Source of the DNA: Caloranaerobacter ferrireducens
GTDB taxonomy: Bacteria > Bacillota > Clostridia > Tissierellales > Thermohalobacteraceae
Assembly (NCBI RefSeq): GCF_001730685.1
Contig: NZ_MDJR01000006.1
Coordinates: 1-64,000 of the forward strand
Length of the DNA stretch: 64,000 nucleotides
Direction: 5' to 3'
Part shown: positions 27,682-37,400 of the stretch, one piece after another
Layout: every line of letters starts with the position of its first letter
Position numbering within the stretch: position 1 is the stretch's first letter
The notes under the pieces: model-generated
The model's database searches: none
Told to the model about the DNA's origin: nothing
The model's input: the letters and a program-made list of their open reading frames with translations, nothing else
Position numbers and translations under genes: made by a program

Positions 27682-28191
27682 TTATTTTTTTAACAATATA
27701 GTACTTGTGTACTTCCTAATGTCATTAAAGATACGTTTTGGTAATTTAGTTATTTTTCTTATGTTTTTATTAAATCTATTAACTTTATCATTTATTTTTC
27801 TAAAAGGGATTAATAACAAATCCATAATAAACCTAAATGGATATGTCAGTATATTTATTGCATATTTAAGTAACTTAATAAATACCCTTACTAAATAAAC
27901 CATTAGAGTTATAACTGGCTTACTTAAAAGTTTTGTATAAATTAGTGCACCACAAATAAAGCCTAAAAAAACATACCCTCTTAATTCTCCCCAATTACTA
28001 AAAATTAATGTAGCTAAAGCTATAATCGATACAATAATCCAAAAAATCAAATCTTCTACTAAGGTAGCAATTTTCTTAGGTTTAGAAAAATACCTAAATA
28101 TCCTATATAAATCATATACGAAGCCAATCAAAACTCCACCATACATGGTAAGCAAAAAAATATAAGCTTGACTCTCAACTGTGTTTCCCAC
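27682..28191 (-). CDS. yabQ: Spore cortex biosynthesis protein YabQ
   Basis: A membrane protein required for spore cortex formation in Bacillus. The protein has 169 residues when begun at the GTG (28189-28191) after GGGGTGA; a longer frame would translate the SD. Several hydrophobic segments occur in the first 70 residues (AYIFLLTMYGGVLIGFVYDL and LVEDLIFWIIVSIIALATLI). The C-terminus is rich in Arg/Lys/Asn. It is immediately followed by divIC and preceded by yabP, as in Bacillus. Confidence 0.88.
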   Translation of the reverse strand: MGNTVESQAYIFLLTMYGGVLIGFVYDLYRIFRYFSKPKKIATLVEDLIFWIIVSIIALATLIFSNWGELRGYVFLGFICGALIYTKLLSKPVITLMVYLVRVFIKLLKYAINILTYPFRFIMDLLLIPFRKINDKVNRFNKNIRKITKLPKRIFNDIRKYTSTILLKK

Positions 28192-28213
28192 AAAATCACC
28201 CCTAATGAAAATG

Positions 28214-28241
28214 AAAACCAATGGTATAAACCATCGGTTTT
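28214..28241 (-). terminator. Hairpin between yabP and yabQ
   Basis: AAAACC-A-ATGGT pairs with ACCAT-C-GGTTTT around an ATAA loop. It overlaps the yabP stop and is followed by only a moderate T-tract, so it may be partial termination inside the yabP-yabQ unit. Confidence 0.5.
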
Positions 28242-28527
28242 ATTTAAACATTTTGCCTAATAAGCCAGAACCTTTTGAACCTGAAGTATCTTTGTTAGTG
28301 TATAAGATACCATTTATCTTACCTTCTATAACTATATTCCCATCTTCTAAATTCAGTTTGCTAATGTTTAAGTCATCTCCTTTAACAGTCATTAGACCTT
28401 TTACAGTTAATAGAATAATTGTATTATCATTAAAACTATCAACATGTTCTACTCCAGATATATTAAGCTTCTCTCTATTTTCTAATATTATATTTTGACT
28501 TCTGCTTGTAGTCTTCTTTTCACTCAT
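28240..28527 (-). CDS. yabP: Sporulation protein YabP
   Basis: The 95-residue YabP/YqfC-type protein is needed for spore morphogenesis and works with YabQ. The family core is visible as NIILENREKLNISGVEHVDS (about 12-31), then NDNTIILLTVKGLMTVKGDD and a KLNLEDGNIVIEGKINGILY strand pair. It has no membrane segment. The start is ATG after GGGGGATGGGGGATG-like purines. Position before yabQ agrees with Bacillus. Confidence 0.9.
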   Translation of the reverse strand: MSEKKTTSRSQNIILENREKLNISGVEHVDSFNDNTIILLTVKGLMTVKGDDLNISKLNLEDGNIVIEGKINGILYTNKDTSGSKGSGLLGKMFK

Positions 28528-28643
28528 CCCCCATCCCCCCAGAATACTTATGTTAAATGATTATGTAGTAAAATTAAGTTTTATTCCTAAATTATACATT
28601 TTATTAAATAGTATCATAAAACTTACTGACTATATCAAAATAA

Positions 28644-28666
28644 GCTAACAGCTAATAGCTGTTAGC
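28644..28666. repeat. Perfect AGCTGTTAGC palindrome
   Basis: GCTAACAGCT and AGCTGTTAGC form a 10-bp stem around AAT between yabP and rqcP. Related tracts lie at 22484, 29010, 47160-47285 and 58115. Confidence 0.6.
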
Positions 28667-28671
28667 CCAGA

Positions 28672-28725
28672 CTATTGACAAACTTATCTTATTTTCATAA
28701 ATAATCTACTTTGTCAACAAACTCA
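28672..28725. mobile_element. Deletion derivative of the structured element
   Basis: Left end CTATTGACAAACTTATC matches the left end of copy 1 at 24372. The rest, TTATTTTCATAAATAA then TACTTTGTCAACAAACTCA, matches its right end (24588-24624). The central core is missing. It has its own inverted repeat TTGACAAA/TTTGTCAA (28675-28682 with 28710-28717). Confidence 0.65.
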
Positions 28726-28962
28726 TATTATATTATACATATTATGAGCATTATCCTTAGTTGCATGTTCTAATAACTGTAATACTTCAATTTTCATTGT
28801 CCTAGTACCAAAATTAATTTCAATTATATCTCCTATATTTACTAAAGTACCAGGTTTAGCTATCTTACCATTTACTAATACTCTACCTTGTTCGCAAGCT
28901 TCTTTAGCAACTGTTCTTCTTTTGATTATTCTAGAATTTTTAAGAAATTTATCTATCCTCAT
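28723..28962 (-). CDS. rqcP: S4-domain ribosome-quality-control factor RqcP (YabO)
   Basis: An S4 RNA-binding protein that helps alanine tailing on stalled 50S subunits. The protein has 79 residues from the ATG (28960-28962) after AAGGAAGGTGATTAC; the frame upstream of it is not translated. The S4 fold is visible as MRIDKFLKNSRIIKRRTVAK and GRVLVNGKIAKPGTLVNIGD. Its stop overlaps the element derivative at 28672. In Bacillus it is between yabP and mazG, as here. Confidence 0.9.
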   Translation of the reverse strand: MRIDKFLKNSRIIKRRTVAKEACEQGRVLVNGKIAKPGTLVNIGDIIEINFGTRTMKIEVLQLLEHATKDNAHNMYNII

Positions 28963-29030
28963 GTAATCACCTTCCTTTTTCATAATTAATAGCTGAAAGT
29001 TGACGGCTAACAACTAACAGCCAATAAAGA

Positions 29031-29059
29031 AAAAAATCAGGTCAATGACCTGATTTTTT
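29031..29059 (-). terminator. Terminator after the HU gene
   Basis: A long stem with arms AAAAAATCAGG and CCTGATTTTTT, joined through GGTCAATGACC, covers the HU stop and has A/T runs on both sides. Confidence 0.88.
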
Positions 29060-29336
29060 ATTTGTTAACTGCTTCTTTTAAGCTCTTACCAGCTTTGAAA
29101 ACTGGTGCATTTGATGCTGGAATATCGATTACTTCTTGAGGATTTCTTGGATTTCTACCTTTTCTAGCTTTTCTTTCTCTTACTTCAAAAGTACCGAAAC
29201 CTACTAATTGAACCTTTTCTCCTCTTACTAATGCTTCCTCTACACTCTTCATGAATGCATTTAATGCGCTTTCAGCATCTTTTTTTGTTAAACCACTTTT
29301 TTCAGCTATGCTTGAAACTAATTCTGCCTTGTTCAC
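29058..29336 (-). CDS. hup: DNA-binding protein HU
   Basis: A nucleoid protein that bends DNA. The protein has 92 residues from GTG (29334-29336) after AAGGAGG; the upstream ATG would add eight residues beyond the normal length. It shows NKAELVSSIAEKSGLTKKDA at the start, the core GFGTFEVRERKARKGRNPRN and the DNA-arm end IDIPASNAPVFKAGK. Single gene, between rqcP and mazG. Confidence 0.95.
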   Translation of the reverse strand: MNKAELVSSIAEKSGLTKKDAESALNAFMKSVEEALVRGEKVQLVGFGTFEVRERKARKGRNPRNPQEVIDIPASNAPVFKAGKSLKEAVNK

Positions 29337-29424
29337 AATAAATACCTCCTTATTATTCAATTATATTAAAATTAGTACGTATAAGCATATTCTACCTTTT
29401 TAAGTAAAATCCTTCTTTTTAGTA

Positions 29425-30909
29425 TTATTTTTTATCTATTTTTTTATTTTTATGTATCTTTGTTCTTTCCCACAACTCATCCATCTCTTCTAGTGTCATA
29501 AATTGTAAATCTTTCCCTATTTTTCTACTCATATCTTCCATATATTTAAACCTTTCAATAAACTTATTTATTGTCTTATTTAAAGCAATTTCTGGATTTA
29601 CTTTTAGAAATCTACTAACATTTACTACAGCAAATAATAAATCACCTATCTCTTCTTCAATTCTATTCTTATTATTCTCTTTTAATTCAATTAATACTTC
29701 TTGTAATTCTTCCTTCACTTTTTCTAAAGCTCCATTTACATCTGGCCAATCAAAGCCTATATCAGCAGCTTTCTGCTGCAGTTTAAAGCTTTTTATTAAA
29801 GCAGGTAACCCCTTAGCTATACTTTCAAACCTTTGACTGTGACTTTCAATATTTTTTTCTTTATCTTTTATCCTGTTCCAGTTTGTCATTACTTCTTCAG
29901 AGTCTTTACAATTGAGCTCCCCAAAAACATGAGGATGTCTGTTAATTAGCTTACTACAAATACTAGATATTACATCCCAGATAGTAAAGTAACCTTCTTC
30001 TTTGCCTATCTGAGAATGAAATACCACTTGTAGCAACAGGTCTCCTAATTCTTCAGTTAATAAATCCATATCATCTTTATCTATTGCATCAACTACTTCA
30101 TAAGCTTCTTCTAAAACATACTCTCTAAGAGATTGATGAGTTTGTTTAATATCCCACGGACATCCTTCTCTACTTCTCAATTTCTGCATAATATTAATTA
30201 AGTTATTTAAATCATATTTTGATCTATTTTCATCATCAATCTTAGGGATATAAATACTTGTCAGATAATCGATCCATTCTATTCTATCTAGCTCATATAA
30301 AGGTATCTTTAATATCCTTTCTTCTTCTGGTACTCCTGCTGCTCTAATTACATATATTTGATATTCATCATCATACACTTCCATTAGTTTCAATTTTACT
30401 TCTGAAGCAATCATTCTGTTATAAACTTGTGTTATTATATTGTCTACATTAATATCTACTGACTGCATACTTAAATTTAAACCATCTACAACTTTCATAC
30501 CACTTATTGGATCTTTCTGAACAGTGTTTATTACACTATCTATAAAACTTACACCCGAATATATCTGTAATTCTACTTGACCTTCATCTCTATATTTTAT
30601 CAACAACGATACTGTCTTTTCAGCCACCAAAGGATGTCCCGGTATACAGTAAATAATGATACCATGTTCTTCAGATTTTTTCACTAGGTCTTTAGCTATA
30701 TTTTCATAAATTACATCAAAATCTTCACCTTTTTCATACATAAAGTCGTATGATTCAAATTCAATATTATTTTCATAAAGAAAACTTACTGTTGGATGTT
30801 TTTCAGTTCTTAAATAAACTTTATAACCTTTTTTCAAAACTTTTACCGCACCTATTGTTAATAAATCAGGGTCTCCTGGACCTAATCCTATAACAATAAT
30901 CTTTCCCAT
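29425..30909 (-). CDS. mazG: Nucleoside triphosphate pyrophosphohydrolase MazG with methylase domain (YabN)
   Basis: The 494-residue protein joins two domains. The first 220 residues are a tetrapyrrole-methylase-like part (VIGLGPGDPDLLTIGAVKVL). The MazG part has GCPWDIKQTHQSLREYVLEE (about 254-273), the acidic EELGDLLLQVVFH and a second copy with EEIGDLLFAVVNVSR (about 419-433). MazG removes non-canonical or excess NTPs. This fusion is the usual clostridial and Bacillus YabN form. Start ATG follows AGGTTTTCAT-like context; gene order fits. Confidence 0.93.
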   Translation of the reverse strand: MGKIIVIGLGPGDPDLLTIGAVKVLKKGYKVYLRTEKHPTVSFLYENNIEFESYDFMYEKGEDFDVIYENIAKDLVKKSEEHGIIIYCIPGHPLVAEKTVSLLIKYRDEGQVELQIYSGVSFIDSVINTVQKDPISGMKVVDGLNLSMQSVDINVDNIITQVYNRMIASEVKLKLMEVYDDEYQIYVIRAAGVPEEERILKIPLYELDRIEWIDYLTSIYIPKIDDENRSKYDLNNLINIMQKLRSREGCPWDIKQTHQSLREYVLEEAYEVVDAIDKDDMDLLTEELGDLLLQVVFHSQIGKEEGYFTIWDVISSICSKLINRHPHVFGELNCKDSEEVMTNWNRIKDKEKNIESHSQRFESIAKGLPALIKSFKLQQKAADIGFDWPDVNGALEKVKEELQEVLIELKENNKNRIEEEIGDLLFAVVNVSRFLKVNPEIALNKTINKFIERFKYMEDMSRKIGKDLQFMTLEEMDELWERTKIHKNKKIDKK

Positions 30910-30939
30910 ATGAAAACCTCCATTATTCTTATATTTGCC

Positions 30940-30964
30940 AAAAAAGCTAGGTTTATACCTAGCT
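30940..30964 (-). terminator. Terminator after spoVB
   Basis: AGCTAGGT/ACCTAGCT stem with a TTAT loop; the minus strand continues TTTTTTGGC. It covers the spoVB stop. Confidence 0.85.
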
Positions 30965-32573
30965 ATTCCCTCAAAAGCCCTATTGTGCCTAATACTTTAG
31001 AAATTTTTCTACCACCTGGCAGTAATTCAAAATCTCTTGAAGTTATTGCTCCAGTTACTAATAATGCAAAACCATATACTAACGCTCCTACAATTATAGA
31101 AGCTAAAGTTGCTATTTTACTGCTTATTATAGATGATAAAAATACATATGAGAACTTTACAAATACAACCATTAATATAACTGAAATTATCGGTTTAACA
31201 AAAATATTTACAAAATTTAATGATGTCCTGGTATGCTTCATAACCGCAATGAAATTTAATACTGCAGCTACTAAATATGCAGCTACTGTACTTAAAGCTG
31301 CTCCTTTGACCCCTATTTCAGGTATTCCTGTCAATACATATGTTAAAATTATTTTCACTACTGCCCCAATCGCTAAATTTTTCACAGGAATCATAGGTTT
31401 ACCTAACCCCTGCATAATAGCTGTAAGTGATTGTACTAAGGTTAAGAAAATCAAGCTAAAAGACAATATTGCAAGTATAGATCCTACACTTTGTTGAGTT
31501 TCTAAATCTGAAACGAAATATACTAATTCAATAATAGGCGTAGACAAAATATATAAGCCTAATGCAGAAGGTAAACCGATAAGAAGGGTAACTCTTACAC
31601 CAGACCTTACTATTTTACTGATTTTAGCATAGTTTTTTCTAGCAAATGCATCAGATACAGCTGGAACTAAACTCATAGCTAATGCAACTGATAAAACTTG
31701 AGGTAAATTTATAAGGGTCTGAGCCATTCCCGCTAATCTTCCATACAAACCACTCGCTTCTGTTTCTGTAAAACCTATAGATTGCAACCTTCTCATTACT
31801 ATAGCAACATCAATATTATTCATTATAGGAACTATAGAAGCACCAATAGTTATAGGTATTGCAATTAATAAAACTTTCTTAATAACAGAATTTAAACTCT
31901 CTAAAGGGTAATCAGCGCTACTTCTTATTTCCTGTTTTATATATTTTCTCTGTGAAAGATAAATAATCATTATTACAATAGTACCTGCTAGAGCTCCAGC
32001 AGAAGCTCCGAAAGTAGCTCCTCCAGCAGCTAACGGTAATCCTCTTCCTAAAAATTGATATGCTAAAATAAGACCAACTGCAACTCTAAATAATTGTTCA
32101 ACTAGTTGAGATACTGCCGTAGGAACCATTGTCTGTCTACCTTGAAAATATCCTCTAAACGCAGACATAATCGGAACTAACATCAAAGCAGGCGCTATAG
32201 CTATATATGAATAATATGCATTTTTATTACTGAACAGATTTGATAAATATCCTGCTCCTATTAAAACAAATAATGAAGTAGCTATTCCAGCGAATAGAAA
32301 TCCAAAAAAAGTTATCTTAAATAGCCTATGGGCTCCTTTATAGTCTCCTAATGCTCTTCTTTCAGCTACAAGCTTAGCGACTGCAACTGGAAAACCTGCT
32401 GTAGATATTGCTAATAAAAAATTATAAAGTGGATAAACAGTTTGATAGTAACCAATTCCTACATCAGTAAGTACATAATATAATGTAATCCTATATACTG
32501 AACCTAATATTTTAGCTAATACTCCTGCTATCCCTAATATAGCAGCACCTTTCAAAAAATTTTCCTTAGTCAT
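30963..32573 (-). CDS. spoVB: Stage V sporulation protein B, MOP-family flippase
   Basis: A polytopic membrane protein of the MATE/MurJ (MOP) superfamily with 12 to 14 membrane segments in 536 residues. Bacillus SpoVB is needed for cortex synthesis and is linked to lipid-II flipping. Signatures include FPVAVAKLVAERRALGDYKG (about 60-79) and RGYFQGRQTMVPTAVSQLVE (about 139-158). Clostridial genomes often have several paralogs; order mazG-spoVB-spoVT supports SpoVB. Confidence 0.92.
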   Translation of the reverse strand: MTKENFLKGAAILGIAGVLAKILGSVYRITLYYVLTDVGIGYYQTVYPLYNFLLAISTAGFPVAVAKLVAERRALGDYKGAHRLFKITFFGFLFAGIATSLFVLIGAGYLSNLFSNKNAYYSYIAIAPALMLVPIMSAFRGYFQGRQTMVPTAVSQLVEQLFRVAVGLILAYQFLGRGLPLAAGGATFGASAGALAGTIVIMIIYLSQRKYIKQEIRSSADYPLESLNSVIKKVLLIAIPITIGASIVPIMNNIDVAIVMRRLQSIGFTETEASGLYGRLAGMAQTLINLPQVLSVALAMSLVPAVSDAFARKNYAKISKIVRSGVRVTLLIGLPSALGLYILSTPIIELVYFVSDLETQQSVGSILAILSFSLIFLTLVQSLTAIMQGLGKPMIPVKNLAIGAVVKIILTYVLTGIPEIGVKGAALSTVAAYLVAAVLNFIAVMKHTRTSLNFVNIFVKPIISVILMVVFVKFSYVFLSSIISSKIATLASIIVGALVYGFALLVTGAITSRDFELLPGGRKISKVLGTIGLLRE

Positions 32574-32694
32574 AAACTTCCTCCTAATTTTCAGCCACGT
32601 TTAGTTAACAAATTCATTATATCAGAAATACAGTACTCATTAAATAGTGATTTTATTGAGAAGTTACTTTGCATCTAATATTCGTCAAACGAAA

Positions 32695-32716
32695 AGCCTA
32701 CCTTGCAAGGTAGGCT
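32695..32716 (-). terminator. Terminator after spoVT
   Basis: Perfect stem AGCCTACCT/AGGTAGGCT with a 4-nt TGCA loop, then TTTCGTTTG on the minus strand. Confidence 0.8.
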
Positions 32717-32728
32717 ATGTAACTCAAA

Positions 32729-33280
32729 TTATTGCTCCATTTGTTTTGATAAGAAACCTGCTGCAGTTTCAGCTAATTTTGCTTCTAACTCTCCCATTTT
32801 CTTATCATTATCCTTAGTACATAAAATAACTGCTCCAATCGGATCTCCTTGAGTAATTATAGGGGCTATTACTTGACTAGTATATTTATCGGCGTTAAAT
32901 TCATCAGATGTTACTCTTATAGGCTTACTCTTTCCAGAAGCTATATACGTTTCCTTTCCTTCCATAATCTTTTCAAGCTCTGGGCTAACTTTTTTATCCA
33001 AATAATCGTTTTTTGATCCTCCAGAAATCGCAACTACTGTATCTCTATCTGTTATTACAGTTATATGCCCTGTAGTTTCATAAAGCGATTCTGCAAATTC
33101 AGTAGCAAATTCACTTAATTCAACAATTGGTGAATATTTTTTTAATATTATTTCGCCTTCTCTGTCCGTAAATATCTCTAAAGGATCTCCTTCTCTTATC
33201 CTAAGAGTTCTTCTAATCTCTTTAGGGATTACTACTCTACCTAAATCATCAATCCTTCTTACTATTCCTGTGGCCTTCAA
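32729..33280 (-). CDS. spoVT: Stage V sporulation regulator SpoVT
   Basis: An AbrB-type regulator of late forespore genes under sigma-G. The 183-residue protein has the N-terminal swapped-hairpin DNA-binding domain KATGIVRRIDDLGRVVIPKE (residues 2-21) and a C-terminal GAF domain (about 55-180). Length is typical. The 5' region carries a long palindrome at 33322-33371 and a sequence GCATA-17-AAATAATA that only weakly resembles a sigma-G promoter. Confidence 0.95.
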   Translation of the reverse strand: MKATGIVRRIDDLGRVVIPKEIRRTLRIREGDPLEIFTDREGEIILKKYSPIVELSEFATEFAESLYETTGHITVITDRDTVVAISGGSKNDYLDKKVSPELEKIMEGKETYIASGKSKPIRVTSDEFNADKYTSQVIAPIITQGDPIGAVILCTKDNDKKMGELEAKLAETAAGFLSKQMEQ

Positions 33281-33321
33281 TTTTTTCCCTCCTTATTACA
33301 AAGTCTACAAAATTAAATTTT

Positions 33322-33371
33322 AAGGTGGATTTTGTTTTAAACACTCATGTGTTTTAACAAAATTACACCGT
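33322..33371. repeat. Long imperfect palindrome upstream of spoVT
   Basis: Outer arms GGTGGATTTTGTT and AACAAAATTACACC enclose an inner hairpin around ACACTCATGTGT. The left arm (TAAGGTGGATTTTGTT) resembles one half of the 115-bp repeat family. Confidence 0.55.
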
Positions 33372-33434
33372 TTAGTTGTATATTTATTATTTTACTATCA
33401 AGAACTTTTTATGCATTGATGGTAATTTAAAGTA

Positions 33435-33477
33435 AATTAAAAAGCTCATCAACTTTTCGTTGATGAGCTTTTTAATT
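33435..33477 (-). terminator. Terminator after prsA
   Basis: A 19-bp perfect stem (33435-33453 with 33459-33477) with the TTTTC loop, carrying A/T runs at the stem ends; strong and probably bidirectional. Confidence 0.9.
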
Positions 33478-33480
33478 AGA

Positions 33481-34407
33481 TTATTCTAAAAATATTTCTA
33501 CATTAGCATTTTCTCTTAATTCTTTTAACTTTTTATCATATTCTCTATTTTTCAACTCTTGTATTATATTATCTTTAACTTCATCGAATGAATATATTTT
33601 ATCGATCTTATCCTCTACTTTAATAATATGATAACCGTACTGTGTTTTTACTATATCACTAATTTGTCCAGGTTCTAGAGAAAAAGCAGCCTTTTCAAAT
33701 TCTGGTACCATCTGTCCCTTACCAAAATAACCTAAATCTCCACCATTTGCTGCTGAAGGACCTATTGATTTTTCTTTTGCCAATTCCGCAAAGTCTTTAC
33801 CATTTTTCAATTGCTTAAGAATTTCTTTTGCTTCATCTTCTGTTTTAACCAATATATGTCTAGCTCTTACTCTATAGTCTCTAAATAAATCTATATTATC
33901 TTCGTAATATTTTTTTGCTTCATCAAGAGAAATTTCTATATCTTTCAAAACTTCTTCTTTATATTTAGAAATCAACATTTCCTTTTTTATTTCTTTTCTA
34001 AAATAATCTTCAGTTATATTGCTCTGTTTTAAAAATTCCTTAAATTTTTCTTCGTTTTCAAAATAATTAATATAATTTTTAATTTCTTCATCAACTTCCT
34101 TATCTGTCACTTTAATACCTAGCTCTTCAGCTTTTTGAGATATTATCTGCTCAATAATTAACTTGTCTAAAAATTTTCTCATTGCTTCTTCTTCAAGCTG
34201 CTTCCATATTTCAGACCCTACCTTACTCTCAACAGCCTTTTTATAGACATTAAAATCCTTTTCGAAATCTTCCTTATATATACTATCACCATTAACTTTT
34301 GCTACAATTTCCCCTTTAGTCTCTTGATTTACACAACCTGACAGTACAAAAATAAGTACCGTTACTAACAAAATCCCAATAGATTTTATTCTTATTTTAT
34401 TAAACAA
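33481..34407 (-). CDS. prsA: Peptidyl-prolyl isomerase lipoprotein, PrsA/SurA-like
   Basis: A surface foldase anchored by a lipid. The protein has 308 residues when begun at the TTG (34405-34407), 8 nt after GAGGAG. That start gives a clean lipoprotein signal (FNKIRIKSIGILLVTVLIF then the lipobox VLSGC). A SurA_N-like helical region follows (about 50-160), then a PpiC rotamase domain (YRVRARHILVKTEDEAKEIL near 182, and GDLGYFGKGQMVPEFEKAAF). It lies between mfd and spoVT, a common Clostridia order. Confidence 0.9.
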   Translation of the reverse strand: MFNKIRIKSIGILLVTVLIFVLSGCVNQETKGEIVAKVNGDSIYKEDFEKDFNVYKKAVESKVGSEIWKQLEEEAMRKFLDKLIIEQIISQKAEELGIKVTDKEVDEEIKNYINYFENEEKFKEFLKQSNITEDYFRKEIKKEMLISKYKEEVLKDIEISLDEAKKYYEDNIDLFRDYRVRARHILVKTEDEAKEILKQLKNGKDFAELAKEKSIGPSAANGGDLGYFGKGQMVPEFEKAAFSLEPGQISDIVKTQYGYHIIKVEDKIDKIYSFDEVKDNIIQELKNREYDKKLKELRENANVEIFLE

Positions 34408-34453
34408 ATTTATCAACTCCTCTGCTCTACCTTCATGCACCTTTTCTATTTAA

Positions 34454-37400
34454 TTATATATCAATTTCCCCTTCATGAAAACTGCTAATTTTTTGAATAA
34501 CTTGTTCAACTTCTTTCAATATGCTTTCTTGCATGCTTTTCATTAGCTTATATTTTATATGAGGAGTTTTTGAAATATCAAATGACATACGCCTTCCAAA
34601 ACTATTTAAAAGTTCATTAATAAGTTGTGGTGTGATAATATCAGGCTTAGCAAATTCTATCTTAATGTAATTATCTATTTGAGTTAATGAACTTACTTTA
34701 GCTCTCTTACACATTGATTTTATTAATGATATTCTCATCAAATTATCAACTTCTTTAGGTATGTCTCCAAATCTGTCAATTATCTCCTCCTGTACATCTG
34801 ATAAATCTTCTCTGTTTTGAATTGATGATATTTTCTTGTATATCTCTATTTTCTGTTCTTCATTAGCTATATAACGACTAGGTATATATCCATCTACATT
34901 CAGTTCTATTGTAGTTTCTATCTCTTCTTCCTTTATTTCACCTTTAAGTTTCTTTATTGCTTCCTCTAAATATTTCACATATAAATCATAACCAATCGAA
35001 GCCATGTGACCATGCTGTTCAGGTCCTAATAAGTTTCCAGCACCTCGTATTTCCAAATCTCTCATGGCTATCTTAAAACCAGAACCAAACTCAGTAAACT
35101 CTTTTATCGCTTTTAAACGTTTTTCAGCAACCTCAGATAGTGCTTTGTCTTTTTCATAAGTAAAGTATGCATATGCTATCCTATTACTTCTTCCTACTCT
35201 ACCTCTTAACTGATAAAGCTGTGACAATCCCATTTTATCAGAATCATAAACTATTAAAGTATTTACATTAGATATATCTAATCCTGTTTCAATAATAGTC
35301 GTACATACTAATATATCATACTCTCTTTTTAGAAAATCTATCATAACTTTCTCAAGTTCTCTTTCACTCATTTGCCCATGCCCAACTGCTATCCTAGCTT
35401 CAGGGACTAATTTTTTTAATCTAGCCGCCATCTGCTGAATACCTTGTACTCTATTATATACAAAATAGACTTGACCACCTCTATTTAACTCCTTAACTAT
35501 TGCATCCCTAATTATACCCTCATTATATTCCATAACATATGTTTGTACTGGATATCTTTCTTCAGGCGGTTCATCTATAACACTCATATCTCTGATACCA
35601 ACTAATGCCATATGAAGAGTTCTTGGTATTGGAGTTGCAGTTAACGTTAATACATCAATTGATTCCTTTAGTTTCTTTAGAGTTTCTTTATGTTTAACAC
35701 CAAATCTCTGTTCCTCATCTATAATCAATAATCCTAAATCTTTAAATTTTACGTCACTTGATAATAACCTATGCGTTCCGACTACAATATCTAAATTCCC
35801 ACTTCTTAAATCTCTTAAAATTTTCTTCTGATGACTTGGCGTTCTAAACCTACTTAACATATCTACTTTAACAGGAAATTGACTAAATCTCTCTCTTATC
35901 GTATTATAATGCTGTTGAGCTAAAATAGTTGTAGGTACTAAAAATGCAACCTGTTTTCCGTCCATAACAGCTTTAAATGCAGCCCTTAAAGCCACTTCTG
36001 TTTTTCCATATCCTACATCTCCGCATAACAATCTATCCATAGGTTTATCTTTTTCCATATCTCGTTTAATTTCTTCTATACATTTTAATTGATCATTGGT
36101 TTCTTCATAAGGGAATAAATCCTCAAATTGCTTTTGCCAAGGCTGATCCTTTGAAAAAGCAAATCCTTTAGTAGTTTGCCTTTTTGCATAAAGTTCAAGA
36201 AGCTCTTTAGCCATATTCTCAATTGCCTTCTTAGCTTTTTGTTTAGTCTTAACCCATTCTCCTGTTCCAAGTTTATTTACTTTAGGCTTTATAGAATCTG
36301 CTCCTATATATTTTTGTATTAAATCCATTTGATCTACAGGAACATATAATCTATCTTTACCAGAATACTTTATACTTAAATAATCCTTCTTTACTCCTTG
36401 AACCTTTAATTGCTCTATACCTACATATACACCGATTCCATGCGTTTCATGTACAACATAATCTCCTGGCTTAAGGTCAGTAAATGAAGTTATCTTCTTA
36501 GTATCTTTACTATATTTTTTAACTCTTTTCTTTTTGGATTTTCCATATATTTCTTTATCGCTAATTATTGCAAACTTCAAATCTGGATATTCGAATCCTC
36601 TACTAATAGTTCCTGCTAAAACAAAAATTTGTCCAGATTTTATTTCTACATCGAAGGTTTTTATGAAGCTGCATTCTACTGAATACTCTTTAAGCGTTTC
36701 AACAAGCCTCTTTCCTCTATCTTCTACTCCTGAAAGTATTATTATCTTATATCCTCTATATTTTAAATTTTTAAGCTCATTTACCAAAAATTCTATCTTG
36801 TTATGAAATGACTGCATACCTTTTGTTACAATATTAACTGTTTCTTTACTTTCAAAGATATCAATACCCTTTCTTAATCCCATTGACACAATACAAGGTC
36901 TTTCATTTAATTTTTCTTTTAACTCATCAAAGTTATAATAAATCCCTTCTTGTTTAGGTAACACTTCTCCTCTTTCAAAAAAGTCTAAAAATTTACTTCT
37001 AAAACTTTTTAAATAAGTCCTTGCACTTTCTTCTATTCTGTGTGGTTCATCTATAAGCATTAGTGCTGATTCAGCAAAATAATCTATTATGCTTTTATAC
37101 TGAACAGGGAAATATGGTAAAAGAGGCTCTATATTATCAAAATTTAATCCTGAATTAATTAATTCAATATAATGCGTGAACTTTTCAGTAAGCTTCTCAA
37201 CCATTAATTGACCATTTTCTTCCTTATTTATCTTTTTAACAGTTTTTGTTAAGTCTTTTTCTATTTGTTTTACTACTTCTTCCCTATATTCATCTTCAAA
37301 GATAATTTCTTTAGCAGGTCCTATTTTAACCTCTGAAATATTTTCAATTGACCTCTGTGTTTTTATGTCAAAAGTTCTTAATGAGTCAATTTCATCATCA

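Noticed and set aside
33372-33440. Sigma-G promoter of spoVT
   Set aside because: GCATA and AAATAATA elements fit weakly; too degenerate in AT-rich DNA to list as a site.
36085-36270. A 61-codon frame inside mfd on the same strand
   Set aside because: It lies in another phase of a complete mfd gene and has no independent SD or family likeness.
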